The notes beneath the pieces are model-generated. The model searched no databases and was not told the DNA's origin. It was given only the letters and a program-made list of their open reading frames with translations. A stretch of DNA of 33,717 nucleotides from positions 1-33,717 of the forward strand of contig JAISYF010000071.1 of assembly GCA_031270065.1 (NCBI GenBank), given 5' to 3'. The position numbers and the translations under genes were made by a program. Positions 7,984-16,555 of this stretch are shown here, one piece after another; position 1 is the first letter of the stretch; each line of letters opens with the position of its first letter. This DNA is from Prevotellaceae bacterium (GTDB taxonomy: Bacteria; Bacteroidota; Bacteroidia; Bacteroidales; Paludibacteraceae).

Positions 7984-9264
7984 TTACCACGCAAACAGCG
8001 GCATCTCTTTCATTAACGAATTAACTTTTTCACGCACTGCTGAAATTATTTTTTCGTTTTCAAAATCACTCAAAACGGTATCAATCAGTTCCACAATTTG
8101 CGGCATAAAATCCTCTTTTGCGCCGCGGGTAGTGATTGCAGGCGTGCCGAAACGCAGCCCAGAGGTTTGGAAAGGCGAACGGCTGTCGAAAGGCACCATA
8201 TTTTTGTTGGTGGTAATATCGGCTGCCACAAGCGTTTTTTCCGCCTGTTTGCCTGTCAAATCGGGGAATTTCGTGCGCAAATCCACCAACATACAATGAT
8301 TGTCGGTGCCGCCGCTGATAATTTTGTAGCCGTTGTCAATAAACGCCTGCGCCATTACGGCAGCGTTTTTCTTAACTTGCGTCTGATAATCAACGTATTC
8401 GGGTTGCAACGCCTCGTAAAACGCCACTGCTTTCGCCGCGATAACGTGTTCCAAAGGTCCGCCTTGCACGCCGGGAAAAACCGCACTGTCAAGCAACGCC
8501 GACATTGGTTTGATTTCGCCTTTCGGGGTAGTTTTTCCGAATGGGTTTGGAAAATCCTTTCCCATAAGAATAATTCCACCACGCGGTCCCCGAAGGGTTT
8601 TGTGCGTTGTAGAAGTTACAACGTGCGCGTATTTTACAGGGTTTTCGAGCAGTTTTGCAGCCACCAAACCCGCAGGGTGCGCCATATCAACCATAAAAAT
8701 CGCGCCGATTTCGTCAGCAACTTTGCGAATTCTTGCGTAATCCCATTCACGACTGTAAGCCGATGCACCACCAATAATCAGTTTCGGTTTTTCGGCTCGG
8801 GCAATCTGTTCAAGTTGGTCGTAATCAACGCGCCCGTCTGCCTCTTTCACGTTGTATTCCAACGCTTTATAGTTCAAGCCCGAAAAATTTACAGGCGAGC
8901 CATGCGAGAGGTGTCCGCCGTGCGAGAGGTTAAGTCCGAGAAATTTATCGCCTGCGTTGAGGCACGCGATAAACACAGCCATATTCGCCTGAGCACCGCT
9001 GTGAGGCTGTACATTAGCCCATTCTGCGCCGTAAAGTTCTTTCAACCTGTCTATTGCAAGTTGTTCACTCAAATCCACCACTTCGCAACCACCGTAATAG
9101 CGTTTTGCAGGGTAACCCTCGGCGTATTTGTTTGTTAAAACGCTACCCATTGCCTGCATAACTTGCTCACTGACAAAGTTTTCCGAAGCAATAAGTTCGA
9201 TGCCGTGAAGTTGGCGTTGGCGTTCTTTTTCAATAATTTCAAAGATTTTTGTGTCTTTTTGCAT
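7984..9264 (-). CDS. glyA: Serine hydroxymethyltransferase
   Basis: 426 aa, the normal bacterial length. This PLP enzyme interconverts serine and glycine while loading tetrahydrofolate with a one-carbon unit in the cytosol. Intact signatures are LIASENFVS near 24-32, [13 protein letters not shown] at 47-59, [10 protein letters not shown] at 85-94, the pyridine-ring aspartate in [10 protein letters not shown] (D193) and the Schiff-base lysine K222 in [14 protein letters not shown]. The ATG at 9264 begins [18 protein letters not shown], a typical N terminus. It has its own -7 box at 9380-9387. Downstream comes parC on the same strand, which has its own promoter, so the two are probably separate units. 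Confidence 0.97.
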   Translation of the reverse strand: MQKDTKIFEIIEKERQRQLHGIELIASENFVSEQVMQAMGSVLTNKYAEGYPAKRYYGGCEVVDLSEQLAIDRLKELYGAEWANVQPHSGAQANMAVFIACLNAGDKFLGLNLSHGGHLSHGSPVNFSGLNYKALEYNVKEADGRVDYDQLEQIARAEKPKLIIGGASAYSREWDYARIRKVADEIGAIFMVDMAHPAGLVAAKLLENPVKYAHVVTSTTHKTLRGPRGGIILMGKDFPNPFGKTTPKGEIKPMSALLDSAVFPGVQGGPLEHVIAAKAVAFYEALQPEYVDYQTQVKKNAAVMAQAFIDNGYKIISGGTDNHCMLVDLRTKFPDLTGKQAEKTLVAADITTNKNMVPFDSRSPFQTSGLRFGTPAITTRGAKEDFMPQIVELIDTVLSDFENEKIISAVREKVNSLMKEMPLFAW

Positions 9265-9266
9265 AT

Positions 9267-9366
9267 AAAGTTAGAAATTAAGATAATTAAGAAATTAAAA
9301 GTTAGAAATTAAGAAGTTAAATATTAGATTAAAAAAATATTCTAAATTCATATTTCTAATTTCTAT
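9267..9366. repeat. Low-complexity TTAGAAATTAAG iterations in the glyA leader
   Basis: Between the glyA start and its promoter the sequence iterates AAGTTAGAAATTAAG-like units, then returns as TTCTAAATTCATATTTCTAA, so the two halves can pair as TAGAAAT/ATTTCTA. This would place an AT-rich hairpin in the 5' untranslated region of glyA. It is imperfect, with no known regulatory family. Confidence 0.5.
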
Positions 9367-9379
9367 TTTTTTTTGGCTG

Positions 9380-9387
9380 CAAAGGTA
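9380..9387 (-). promoter_or_regulatory. -7 box for glyA
   Basis: Minus-strand TACCTTTG followed by CAGCC, a full match to TAnnTTTG. It lies 116 bases before the glyA start, implying a long AT-rich leader. A TTG occurs 23 bases upstream, a few bases farther than the usual 19. Confidence 0.65.
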
Positions 9388-9491
9388 CAATTTTTTTTTA
9401 GAAAGATGCGCAAAAAAACAAACTTATCGTCAATCTGCTGATTGTCAATAAATTAGTTTTTCTCATTACATCTCAAAGAATAAAGAAAAAA

Positions 9492-9584
9492 TTATTTTTT
9501 CTTTTTGTGTCTATCCTTTCTGAGCCTTTTTTTCCGCTTGTGCGTAGACATTTTATGTCTTTTTCTTTTTTTTCCGCTTGGCAT
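9492..9584 (-). CDS. 30-aa AURKAIP1/COX24-type basic protein (bS22/mS38-like)
   Basis: A 30-residue frame, ATG at 9584 and TAA at 9494-9492. It starts MPSGKKRKRHK and continues THKRKKRLRKDRHKKKK, nearly all lysine, arginine and histidine. This is the pattern of the tiny AURKAIP1/COX24 (DUF1713) proteins of bacteria, related to mitochondrial ribosomal protein mS38 and actinobacterial bS22, which bind the small ribosomal subunit. It lies 36 bases after HU on the same strand, an arrangement I associate with Bacteroidota. Codon use cannot be judged at this length, but the sequence match to the family pattern is strong. A ribosomal role is inferred from the family. Confidence 0.85.
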   Translation of the reverse strand: MPSGKKRKRHKMSTHKRKKRLRKDRHKKKK

Positions 9585-9620
9585 AGTCGTACTTTTTTTT
9601 TAATGATTTAACAAATTGAG

Positions 9621-9893
9621 TTATTTAACCTTAGCGGCAAACTCTTTTGAGGGTTTGAATGCAGGAACGTTGTGTTTTGGGATTGTAATAGTCGTATTTT
9701 TCGAGATATTACGTGCGGTCTTTTCAGCGCGTTCTTTAACGATAAAACTGCCAAAACTTCTTAGATAAACATTTTCACCTCTTACCAAAGAATCTTTAAT
9801 GCTTTCCATAAGAGTCTCCACTGTTTTTAACACATCTTCGCGGTTAATGCCTGTGGTCCTTGCAACTTCATTTACAATGTCTGCTTTTGTCAT
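9621..9893 (-). CDS. HU-family DNA-binding protein
   Basis: 90 aa, the standard HU/IHF length. A small dimeric nucleoid protein that bends DNA. It begins MTKADIVNEVARTTGI, has the conserved core LRSFGSFIVKERAEKTARN at about 44-62, and the DNA-intercalating arm contains IPKHNVPAFKPSKEF, with the prolines expected at the arm tip region. It has its own -7/-33 promoter upstream and probably reads through into the 30-aa COX24-type gene 36 bases downstream. HU and IHF subunits cannot be told apart with certainty, but no partner gene is adjacent, which fits a homodimer. Confidence 0.95.
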   Translation of the reverse strand: MTKADIVNEVARTTGINREDVLKTVETLMESIKDSLVRGENVYLRSFGSFIVKERAEKTARNISKNTTITIPKHNVPAFKPSKEFAAKVK

Positions 9894-9965
9894 TTTAATT
9901 AAAATTTAAAAAAGGTTATACATATATTATTTTATAATTGTCTGATATTCAAAATCAAGGGACTG

Positions 9966-9994
9966 CAAAGGTAACTATTTTTTTCCAATTACAA
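9966..9994 (-). promoter_or_regulatory. Promoter for HU
   Basis: Minus-strand TACCTTTG at 9973-9966, followed by CAG, with TTG at 9994-9992 leaving an 18-base spacer. It sits 72 bases before the HU start. The 420-base gap 9894-10313 contains this promoter, the opposing M16 promoter and otherwise only T/A-rich sequence. Confidence 0.7.
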
Positions 9995-10218
9995 AATACT
10001 TTTCAACAATTTTCATTTTTTTTTTTTTCAATTCATTTTTTTGCAAAAATCCTGTTGCCGTTTTTCACGTTTTTGTCCGATTACATCAAGTTTTTGACTA
10101 TTAGACTGTTATACAAAAAAAATGCAGTCAGAAATGATTTTTTGCGGTAAAAAGCATAAAAAACTTGTTTGATAAAATTAAAATCGTCATTTTTTTGAAA
10201 AATATTACGAAAAAAACA

Positions 10219-10248
10219 TTGTAAAACAGCAAAATATGATTATCTTTG
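10219..10248 (+). promoter_or_regulatory. Promoter for the M16 peptidase gene
   Basis: TTG at 10219-10221, a spacer of exactly 19 bases, then TATCTTTG at 10241-10248 followed by CA. This is a textbook Bacteroidota -33/-7 pair, 65 bases before the ATG at 10314. Confidence 0.8.
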
Positions 10249-10313
10249 CAACGTTTTTTTTATAGAGTTTTAATTACAAAATTTAATCACTAATTTAACA
10301 ATAAAAATTAATT

Positions 10314-13271
10314 ATGAAAAAAATCTTTTCATTATTTATTGTTGTTGCAGCGTTTGCTATTATTGCAACAGCGCAGCAGGACCCAAGCAAGGGATTCCAG
10401 CAATATAAACTGCAAAACGGTTTAACGGTTTATCTTTGGGAAGACCACGATATGCCGAATGTTTATGGACAGGTTACTGTCCGCGCAGGTTCTATAGACG
10501 AGCCTGAAGATTTTACAGGTTTGGCGCACTATCTTGAACACGAACTGTTCAAAGGCACTCAAACTATTGGCGCGTTGGATTGGGAAAAAGAAAAGCCAAT
10601 CTACGAAGAGATAATCCTCCTTTATGACGAATTTGCAGCAACGCCTACCGACACAAAGGAAAATCTCGCAAAACGCGAAGAATTAACAAAAAAAATTAAC
10701 GAAAAGTCGATGGAGGCGGCAAAATACACCAAAACCGATGACTTTTCAAATCTTATTCAAGGTATTGGCGGAGAGAGTTTGAATGCCTACACCAGTTTCG
10801 ACATTACAAACTACCAAAACTATTTTCCGTCTTATCAAATGGAAAAATGGCTGACAATCTATGCAGACAGATTGATTAATCCTGTTTTCCGTTCATTTCA
10901 GGCGGAACTCGAAAACGTGTTTGAGGAGTACAATATGCGTACTCCAGACGCTGATTATCAACGTTATATGAGGATTTGGCTGGCAAATCTTTTTGAAGGA
11001 ACACCATACGCCCGAGACATTATCGGCACTGTGGAACACCTCAAAAACCCAAGTATGACCCCAATGATTAACTTCTTTAATACTTGGTATGTGCCAAATA
11101 ATATGGCTTTGGCTTTGATAGGCAATTTTAATTCTGAAGAAGTTAAGCCCATAATTGAAAAAACTTTTGGAAGATTGGAATATAAAGAACTTCCCAAAAG
11201 AATACCATCTACACCAAAACCATTTAAAAATCAGACTATTAAAGCAAAAATGGGCGACTACCCTGTTGTTGTTTGGGGTTATGACGGAGTGAAAAAAGGA
11301 CACCCTGACGAATTAAAGTTGGGATTTACTTTGTCGCTGCTCAATAACTCTTATGAAACGGGACTTTTGGATAATCTTGTGCTCGAAGGTCAGGTTTTGC
11401 AGGCTTCCGCTGAACTTATGCTGATGCGCGACTGCGGTAGAATTGTAATTGTCGGCGTTCCTTATTATGACGCAAACCAGCAGATGTTTGAATCAGACAA
11501 AGCAACTGAAAAAATGATTATGGGCGAGGTGGAAAAAATTAAGAGAGGGCAAATTCCTTCTTGGCTTTTCCAATCGGTTAAAGAGCAATATTTGCAGCAA
11601 GTAAAACTTATGCAGGAATATTCGAGCGCAAAAATTGGTATTCTTACTGATTTATTCGCATATCAAGAAGATATTAACGATTACTTTAAAATGGAACAGA
11701 CAATTAGAAATATTACCATTGACGATATTAAAGCAATCGCAGCGCAATATTTTTCTGGCAATAAAATTACAATTTCAACATCGGAGGGAGAGCCGAAAGT
11801 TGATAAAATTAAAAAGCCGAAAATTAAACCTCTTGAACCGCCTGTTGGGCAAGAAACAGAATATACCGCTTACTTCAAAAAAATGCCTACGGGTACGCTT
11901 GTTGAGAAATACAACAATTTTAATGATGTAAAAAAGCAGAAACTTTACGACAACGTAAATCTTTTTTATACAGAAAATACAAAGAACGATGTTTTTTCCG
12001 CTATTTTGGAATACGGTATAGGAACTCACAAAATGCCGAAATTGCAGTTTGCAACTTATCTCATGAACTCAGCGGGCGCAATGCCTAACAGTTCGGCGCA
12101 AGACATCAGAAAAGAACTTGCGCGTTACGGCGCGTCTTGCTCTTTTAGTGTTGATGACAATAACTTCTATATTCAAGTAAGCGGGAATGAAAAAGATTTG
12201 TCAAAAATTATGCAAACGATTTTCCGTTGGGCAAAACTTCCGAAACTTGACAACCGCCAAATTGAGGCTGTTCTCGGTAGCATTGTTCAAAGCCGTATGA
12301 TAGAAAAAAACCGCAACAGCGTGCTTTCCTCCGCTTTGATGCAATATATTCAATACGGAAAAGAATCGCCTTACATCAACCGTATTCCGTCAAAAGAATT
12401 GTTGAAATTTTCGGTTGTAGGCGAGGAACTGAAAGTTAATTACCTTTTGTCGAATACGGAATTGACTACAACAATTCAAGACGCTACTTCTTTTGGCGTA
12501 AAAATCCACTATGTAGGACAAAAATCAATAGAGGAAGTTGCAAAAGTTTTCAGTGAATTTACGCCTATGAATGAAATTCAAAAGGCAAAAGAACAGGATT
12601 TTTTCCGCGATAGAGTAAAATACGAAAAACCTCAAATTTTCTTTTTGGCAAACAGCAAACTTCCTCAGGCAGACGTTAATTTCTACTTCCCTATTGGAGA
12701 AAGTTGGAAAAACGGCGAATATGTAGATTATGCCGCTTTTGACGAATATTTCAGCGGTGGTTTCAGCGGTTTGGTTATGAACGAAATCCGCGAAAAACGC
12801 TCTTTGGCTTATGGCGCGTCTGGTGCTGCACAGTTTAATCCGCATAATAAAACTTCTTGGTTTAGAGGTTGGGTAGGTTCGCAAAACGACAAAGTTGTCG
12901 AAGTGGTAGAAACATATATGGATTTGCTTACAAATATGCCGCTTTATCCTGAGAGAATTGACAATATCAAAACTATTTTGAAAGCCTCTGAATTATCTAC
13001 AAAACCTTCTATGAGAAGTAAAAGTATGCAATTTGATATGTGGGAACAGGGCGGTTGGAACGACGACCCTGCAAAAATCAATATGCCGAGAATTGATAAT
13101 TTGACCTTTGAGGAAATTGTTAATTTCTACAACAAAAACATCAAAGGCAAACCGATTGTAATTGTTATTCAAGGCGATCCGAAATTGATTGACCTCAAAA
13201 CAATCGAAAAAAAATACGGTAAAATAACAAAACTTTCTACTTCAACGCTTTTCAAAGGCGGCGAATTTTAA
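10314..13271 (+). CDS. Secreted M16 family zinc metallopeptidase, two-lobed
   Basis: 985 aa. The start MKKIFSLFIVVAAFAIIATA is a signal peptide, so the enzyme acts in the periplasm or at the surface. The N-terminal lobe has the inverted zinc motif HYLEH at residues 72-76 within FTGLAHYLEHELFKGT, and a downstream glutamate in ENVFEEYN that fits the third ligand. The two halves each resemble an M16 lobe (insulinase/pitrilysin type); the second, with FSGGFSGLVMNEIREKRSLAYGASG, lacks HxxEH and is the inactive partner. Such proteins degrade peptides inside a clam-shell cavity. It has its own strong promoter and a good terminator, so it is monocistronic. Substrate unknown. Confidence 0.93.
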   Translation: MKKIFSLFIVVAAFAIIATAQQDPSKGFQQYKLQNGLTVYLWEDHDMPNVYGQVTVRAGSIDEPEDFTGLAHYLEHELFKGTQTIGALDWEKEKPIYEEIILLYDEFAATPTDTKENLAKREELTKKINEKSMEAAKYTKTDDFSNLIQGIGGESLNAYTSFDITNYQNYFPSYQMEKWLTIYADRLINPVFRSFQAELENVFEEYNMRTPDADYQRYMRIWLANLFEGTPYARDIIGTVEHLKNPSMTPMINFFNTWYVPNNMALALIGNFNSEEVKPIIEKTFGRLEYKELPKRIPSTPKPFKNQTIKAKMGDYPVVVWGYDGVKKGHPDELKLGFTLSLLNNSYETGLLDNLVLEGQVLQASAELMLMRDCGRIVIVGVPYYDANQQMFESDKATEKMIMGEVEKIKRGQIPSWLFQSVKEQYLQQVKLMQEYSSAKIGILTDLFAYQEDINDYFKMEQTIRNITIDDIKAIAAQYFSGNKITISTSEGEPKVDKIKKPKIKPLEPPVGQETEYTAYFKKMPTGTLVEKYNNFNDVKKQKLYDNVNLFYTENTKNDVFSAILEYGIGTHKMPKLQFATYLMNSAGAMPNSSAQDIRKELARYGASCSFSVDDNNFYIQVSGNEKDLSKIMQTIFRWAKLPKLDNRQIEAVLGSIVQSRMIEKNRNSVLSSALMQYIQYGKESPYINRIPSKELLKFSVVGEELKVNYLLSNTELTTTIQDATSFGVKIHYVGQKSIEEVAKVFSEFTPMNEIQKAKEQDFFRDRVKYEKPQIFFLANSKLPQADVNFYFPIGESWKNGEYVDYAAFDEYFSGGFSGLVMNEIREKRSLAYGASGAAQFNPHNKTSWFRGWVGSQNDKVVEVVETYMDLLTNMPLYPERIDNIKTILKASELSTKPSMRSKSMQFDMWEQGGWNDDPAKINMPRIDNLTFEEIVNFYNKNIKGKPIVIVIQGDPKLIDLKTIEKKYGKITKLSTSTLFKGGEF

Positions 13272-13292
13272 ATTTTAACTGAATTTTTACTC

Positions 13293-13328
13293 AAAAGCGC
13301 GGATTTAATAAGAAAATTCGCGCTTTTT
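13293..13328 (+). terminator. Intrinsic terminator of the M16 peptidase gene
   Basis: The arms AAAAGCGCGgATTT (13293-13306) and AAATtCGCGCTTTT (13314-13327) form a 14-bp stem with one G-T pair and a 7-base loop, ending in a T run. The hairpin starts 22 bases after the stop codon. Confidence 0.85.
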
Positions 13329-13417
13329 GTATGCAATATAGATATGGAAATTTTGCGTTAAAAATTTTTTTTATAAAATAATGCTATTAAAATATACATT
13401 ATTCCAAAAATATTTTA

Positions 13418-13425
13418 TACCTTTG
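13418..13425 (+). promoter_or_regulatory. -7 box for the OmpA-family gene
   Basis: TACCTTTG followed by CA, 77 bases before the ATG at 13502. No TTG is present 19 bases upstream, so the -33 element is weak. Confidence 0.6.
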
Positions 13426-13501
13426 CATAATTTTTAACCAAAAACAGATTTCGCTTTATAAAGAATTGATTATTAGTACTTTAACTTTTTATTTTATTAG
13501 T

Positions 13502-15052
13502 ATGAATAATAAATTTTCTTGTTTTATGATTGGTTTGCTCTTTTGTGTTGCGTCAGTGCAGGGGCAAAACTATTCAAGCGAGGTTACAGCCAATTTTGGT
13601 GGAGGATTTTCGTATTTGAAATTCAACCTTAATCAAAACGGGTGGAAAAACTCGATGTATTACGGCTATAATGCGGGATTGGGCTACACCTATTTCTTTC
13701 CAAAAAGCCATTTTGGACTTGCAGTTGGTGCGGAAGCCGCAAAATATAATAATAATGTGTTGTTTCCAAAAAATCGGCGCATAGTTTATAATGTGCCAAC
13801 GGCTGACGGCTTGTTTCACGTTATCGAAAACAATGACGGTACACAAAAATTCGGCACTTGGTTTGTGAATATTCCACTTGCGGTGCGCTATCTTGTGCCT
13901 GTGGGCAAGCACAGTGTCTATTTTTCGCTTGGCGGTCAGGCGGGAATTCCGTTTAGTCCGCTCGTAGATATTTCGGGCGCAGGCAATGCGGAAATCGGCG
14001 CGAGATTTGCATTGGCAAAACGACTCTCACTATATGTTGGCGCGTATGGCGAATATGGTTTTAATAACATAAAGAAAAGTCAGCCTGTGGCAGCCGAAAA
14101 TTTAAACGCGAAAAATATTTTGCTTGCCAGCAATGCGACAGGTAAAATCAACACTGTTTCTTTCGGATTAAAGATTAGAATAGGTTTGGGTTTCGGCAAA
14201 AAATATTTTTCTGAAGAAGAAACAGCAGAAACAAAAAAAAATAATTCAAAGAAAAAGGAAATTGCCGATAATAATAAACATTTGAACGAAGAACCAAAAA
14301 AAGATGATGACAAACAGCAAAATACTGTTGTAAATGAAGAAATCAACGACAACGATATGCCATACAGCAATCCCGAAAAAGTTGATAAAATGTCGTATTC
14401 GCATAGTAAATCCAATATTCCTGATAACAAATACCATAACGGCGATTTTACAAAGCCTATTGCAAATCCCTACGATGTGAACGGCAACGAAATACCCGAT
14501 TACCGCGAGTGGGGCGACAATGACGACATGAACGGAAACGGCATTCCAAACAGGAAAGACCCCGACATTGACGGCGACGGCATTCCAAATGAAAATGACA
14601 AAACTCCTTACGGCGCATCGTCTTACAGAGGTTTTGGCGAAAACAGTGTCCGCCCTGACGAAAGCGACCTGCCCGCCGACCCAAACAATCCACTCGGAAT
14701 AGTAAAGTTTGATACTCCGATAATTCAATTCGGAGAGCCGAGCGATGTGGTTATTACGCCGTATGCCCGCAATCAAATGGACTTGCTGGTAAAATATCTT
14801 GTACAGCACCCGAAATATTACATTGTGGTGGTGGGACATACCTGCGATTTGGGTACGAAAGCGCAAAACCTGCACGTCGGTTTGACCCGCGCAAACAACG
14901 TTGCCGCCTACCTTGTGAGCAGAGGCATAAGCCAAAACAAAATTATTACTATTTCTAAAAACGATTTAGAGCCGCGTGCACCGAATACATCTGAACAGAA
15001 CAGACGTAAAAACCGCCGCGTAGAGTTCAAAATACGTAGTGTTAAACCTTGA
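13502..15052 (+). CDS. OmpA-family outer-membrane protein with beta-barrel, TSP3-like repeats and peptidoglycan-binding domain
   Basis: 516 aa from ATG 13502, which gives a clean signal peptide (FMIGLLFCVASVQGQ); an upstream TTG at 13466 would add 12 residues before it and is less likely. Residues about 22-235 are an outer-membrane beta-barrel rich in alternating aromatic/glycine strands. A charged linker (many K, N, E, D) follows, then aspartate/asparagine-rich calcium-binding TSP3-like repeats at about 324-370 (DMNGNGIPN, DIDGDGIPN). The OmpA C-terminal domain at about 401-513 has the diaminopimelate-binding GHTCDLG and LTRANNVAAYL, closing with NRRKNRRVEFKI. It should tether the outer membrane to peptidoglycan. 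It probably forms its own transcript. Confidence 0.9.
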   Translation: MNNKFSCFMIGLLFCVASVQGQNYSSEVTANFGGGFSYLKFNLNQNGWKNSMYYGYNAGLGYTYFFPKSHFGLAVGAEAAKYNNNVLFPKNRRIVYNVPTADGLFHVIENNDGTQKFGTWFVNIPLAVRYLVPVGKHSVYFSLGGQAGIPFSPLVDISGAGNAEIGARFALAKRLSLYVGAYGEYGFNNIKKSQPVAAENLNAKNILLASNATGKINTVSFGLKIRIGLGFGKKYFSEEETAETKKNNSKKKEIADNNKHLNEEPKKDDDKQQNTVVNEEINDNDMPYSNPEKVDKMSYSHSKSNIPDNKYHNGDFTKPIANPYDVNGNEIPDYREWGDNDDMNGNGIPNRKDPDIDGDGIPNENDKTPYGASSYRGFGENSVRPDESDLPADPNNPLGIVKFDTPIIQFGEPSDVVITPYARNQMDLLVKYLVQHPKYYIVVVGHTCDLGTKAQNLHVGLTRANNVAAYLVSRGISQNKIITISKNDLEPRAPNTSEQNRRKNRRVEFKIRSVKP

Positions 15053-15055
15053 TGA

Positions 15056-15105
15056 GAATTTGAAAAAAAAATTCAAATTTGAAAATTTGAAAATTTGAAA
15101 AATTT
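15056..15105. repeat. AATTTGAAA iterations after the OmpA-family gene
   Basis: Four bases beyond the stop, AATTTGAA (15057-15064) pairs with TTCAAATT (15072-15079) across a loop of A residues, and GAAAATTTGAAAATTTG iterations continue to about 15105. Same motif family as 7889-7962 and 18031-18194. Confidence 0.7.
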
Positions 15106-15187
15106 TATATATAAAAAAAACATCAAAATTAAATACATAATAAAATGATTAATTATCAAGTTACAAACCTTACACAAATTAAAAGTA

Positions 15188-15229
15188 ATAAGGAGTTAAG
15201 GGAGTTAAGGTAATTAAGGAGTTAAGGAG
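15188..15229. repeat. Short tandem AGGAGTTA array
   Basis: Four to five imperfect 8-9 base units (AGGAGTTA, AGGGAGTTA, AGGTAATTA, AGGAGTTA) lie in the leader of the BACON-like/Fib_succ lipoprotein gene. Two chance micro-frames touch the area (15145-15213 and 15235-15276); neither has support as a gene. Confidence 0.65.
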
Positions 15230-15246
15230 AAAATATGGGAAAACCC

Positions 15247-15309
15247 AACTTTAAACTTTCAATTTTATATTCGTAGTTAGTGGTTAAAAATAAATATAAA
15301 CAGATGAAA
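15247..15309 (+). repeat. Lipoprotein-leader repeat, copy A
   Basis: The segment CCAACTTTAAACTTTCAA, then GTTAGTGGTTAAAAATAAA and TAAACAGATGAAA, matches copy C before the CotH gene (23714-23809) nearly base for base, including the start codon and the first lysine codon. A shorter form is at 27470-27500 before the Wza-like gene. The frame through the end of the leader is open in both A and C, so a longer signal peptide starting at GTG 15280 is possible. Confidence 0.7.
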
Positions 15310-16494
15310 AAACTAATATTTTCAATCATAATAATTGCAGCGTTAGTTGGCTGCAAAAAAGAAAGCGGCACATATTCGCTTTCATACAGTCCCGAAAAAA
15401 TTGCTTACCCAGGCGGTACTATAGCTGTTGATGTTAAATCCGATTTTGTTTGGGAAGTGTTGCCTTATAACGTTGCTTTATACACTATTGATAAAACAAA
15501 CGGAAAGGGCAATGACGTAATTACAGTTACCGTTATTGAAAATGACGGTTTTGAGTTGCATGATACGATTTTCGTAAAATTCAACAATAGTGAAAACGAG
15601 GTTTTGCCTATTGTAATTCAGCAGGAAAAATCGCCGTTGATTTTGCACATTGCTCCTATGCAGCAGTATGTGCCGAACACGCAAAAAGATGTAACACTGA
15701 CTGTTACGAGTAATGTTCTTTGGACTGTCGTGCCGAATGCCAATAATCCTGCTAATTTGACATTGTCGCTTACATCGGGCGGTTCCGCTATTTTGGACAA
15801 TGTTGTAGTTGAATCTGTTGTGGTTACCGTTCCGCAAAATATTGATTGGAATGAGCGTGGATTTTTGATAGACTTCACAGGTGCAGGAATATCAACAACG
15901 CGCACAGTAACAATCAGTCAGGCTGCTAACGGCGTGATAATCAACGAATTAATCTGGTCAAGTTTTAATGTAGATGATGCAGGAACTTTTGTAGAAAATC
16001 CTGGCGCCTATGGTAAATATTATCAATTTAATTCTCTTAATGATGGTTGGATTGCCAATAGAATTTATACAGATAACAGTAATTGGTTGCCTGCTAATGA
16101 CCCAAGTCCTAACGGCTGGCGTTTGCCGACAAGAGATGAATTGACAGCGTTGAGGGACTATCTTTACACAAGTGCTTATTGCAGGTGGGAGGTTGCTCCT
16201 GTTCGCGCTTGGAACGCAGTTGGTATGTGGATTGGCACAAACGCGCTTACGGCAACAAGCGACAATGTTGAAAACTGCATATTTTTGCCCGCAGCAGGCA
16301 AACTTAGATATGATAACGGCATATTAGATGACGTTGGAGTTTGGGGATATTATTGGTCAAGCACATCTGTTTCAGACAATGTAGAAGAGGGAAGTAACTT
16401 TAATTTTTTCTTTCTAACTCAACCTGAAGTTAGAACCGAAACAGGTAAAAAAACAAGGGGATGCACAATAAGACCTGTGCGGGATATACAATAA
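15304..16494 (+). CDS. Lipoprotein with BACON/Ig-like repeats and a C-terminal Fib_succ_major-type domain
   Basis: 396 aa from ATG 15304. MKKLIFSIIIIAALVGC is a lipoprotein signal with the acylated cysteine at 17, so it is anchored to a membrane and probably surface-exposed. Residues about 25-215 look like two BACON/Ig-like beta-sandwich repeats (VWEVLP and LWTVVP with ISQ/VIQQ strand ends are typical). The C-terminal part has NGWRLPTRDELTALRDYL near 268-285, IFLPAAGKLRY, WGYYWSSTSV and ends GCTIRPVRD, the pattern of the Fibrobacter succinogenes major paralogous domain. These features suggest glycan or surface binding, not catalysis. A GTG at 15280 is an alternative start. Confidence 0.8.
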   Translation: MKKLIFSIIIIAALVGCKKESGTYSLSYSPEKIAYPGGTIAVDVKSDFVWEVLPYNVALYTIDKTNGKGNDVITVTVIENDGFELHDTIFVKFNNSENEVLPIVIQQEKSPLILHIAPMQQYVPNTQKDVTLTVTSNVLWTVVPNANNPANLTLSLTSGGSAILDNVVVESVVVTVPQNIDWNERGFLIDFTGAGISTTRTVTISQAANGVIINELIWSSFNVDDAGTFVENPGAYGKYYQFNSLNDGWIANRIYTDNSNWLPANDPSPNGWRLPTRDELTALRDYLYTSAYCRWEVAPVRAWNAVGMWIGTNALTATSDNVENCIFLPAAGKLRYDNGILDDVGVWGYYWSSTSVSDNVEEGSNFNFFFLTQPEVRTETGKKTRGCTIRPVRDIQ

Positions 16495-16517
16495 TTTTTT
16501 TGCAGGAAAAAAATTTG

Positions 16518-16555
16518 CATAGGAGTGCGATTAATTGCACTCCTATGTTTATTTA
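16518..16555. terminator. Bidirectional terminator between the BACON-like lipoprotein and flippase genes
   Basis: A perfect 11-bp stem CATAGGAGTGC/GCACTCCTATG (16518-16528 with 16537-16547, 8-base loop) is flanked by TTTATTT on the right and AAAAAAATTT on the left, so it has a usable U tail on both strands. It sits between two converging genes and ends one base from the flippase stop. Confidence 0.9.

Noticed and set aside
8098-9138. 346-codon plus-strand frame opposite glyA
   Set aside because: It is fully antisense to an unmistakable serine hydroxymethyltransferase, shows no recognisable domain, and is rich in C, H, R and F as are other shadow frames here.
14246-14935. 229-codon minus-strand frame opposite the OmpA-family gene
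   Set aside because: It is antisense to the linker, TSP3-like and OmpA C-terminal regions, and its valine/isoleucine-rich sequence reflects the complement of their D/N/G codons.
15145-15276. Two micro-frames (22 and 13 codons) upstream of the BACON-like/Fib_succ lipoprotein
   Set aside because: Both run through short tandem or leader repeats, show no conservation evidence and have no matching family. The second has an AGGAG upstream but only because the repeat unit contains it.
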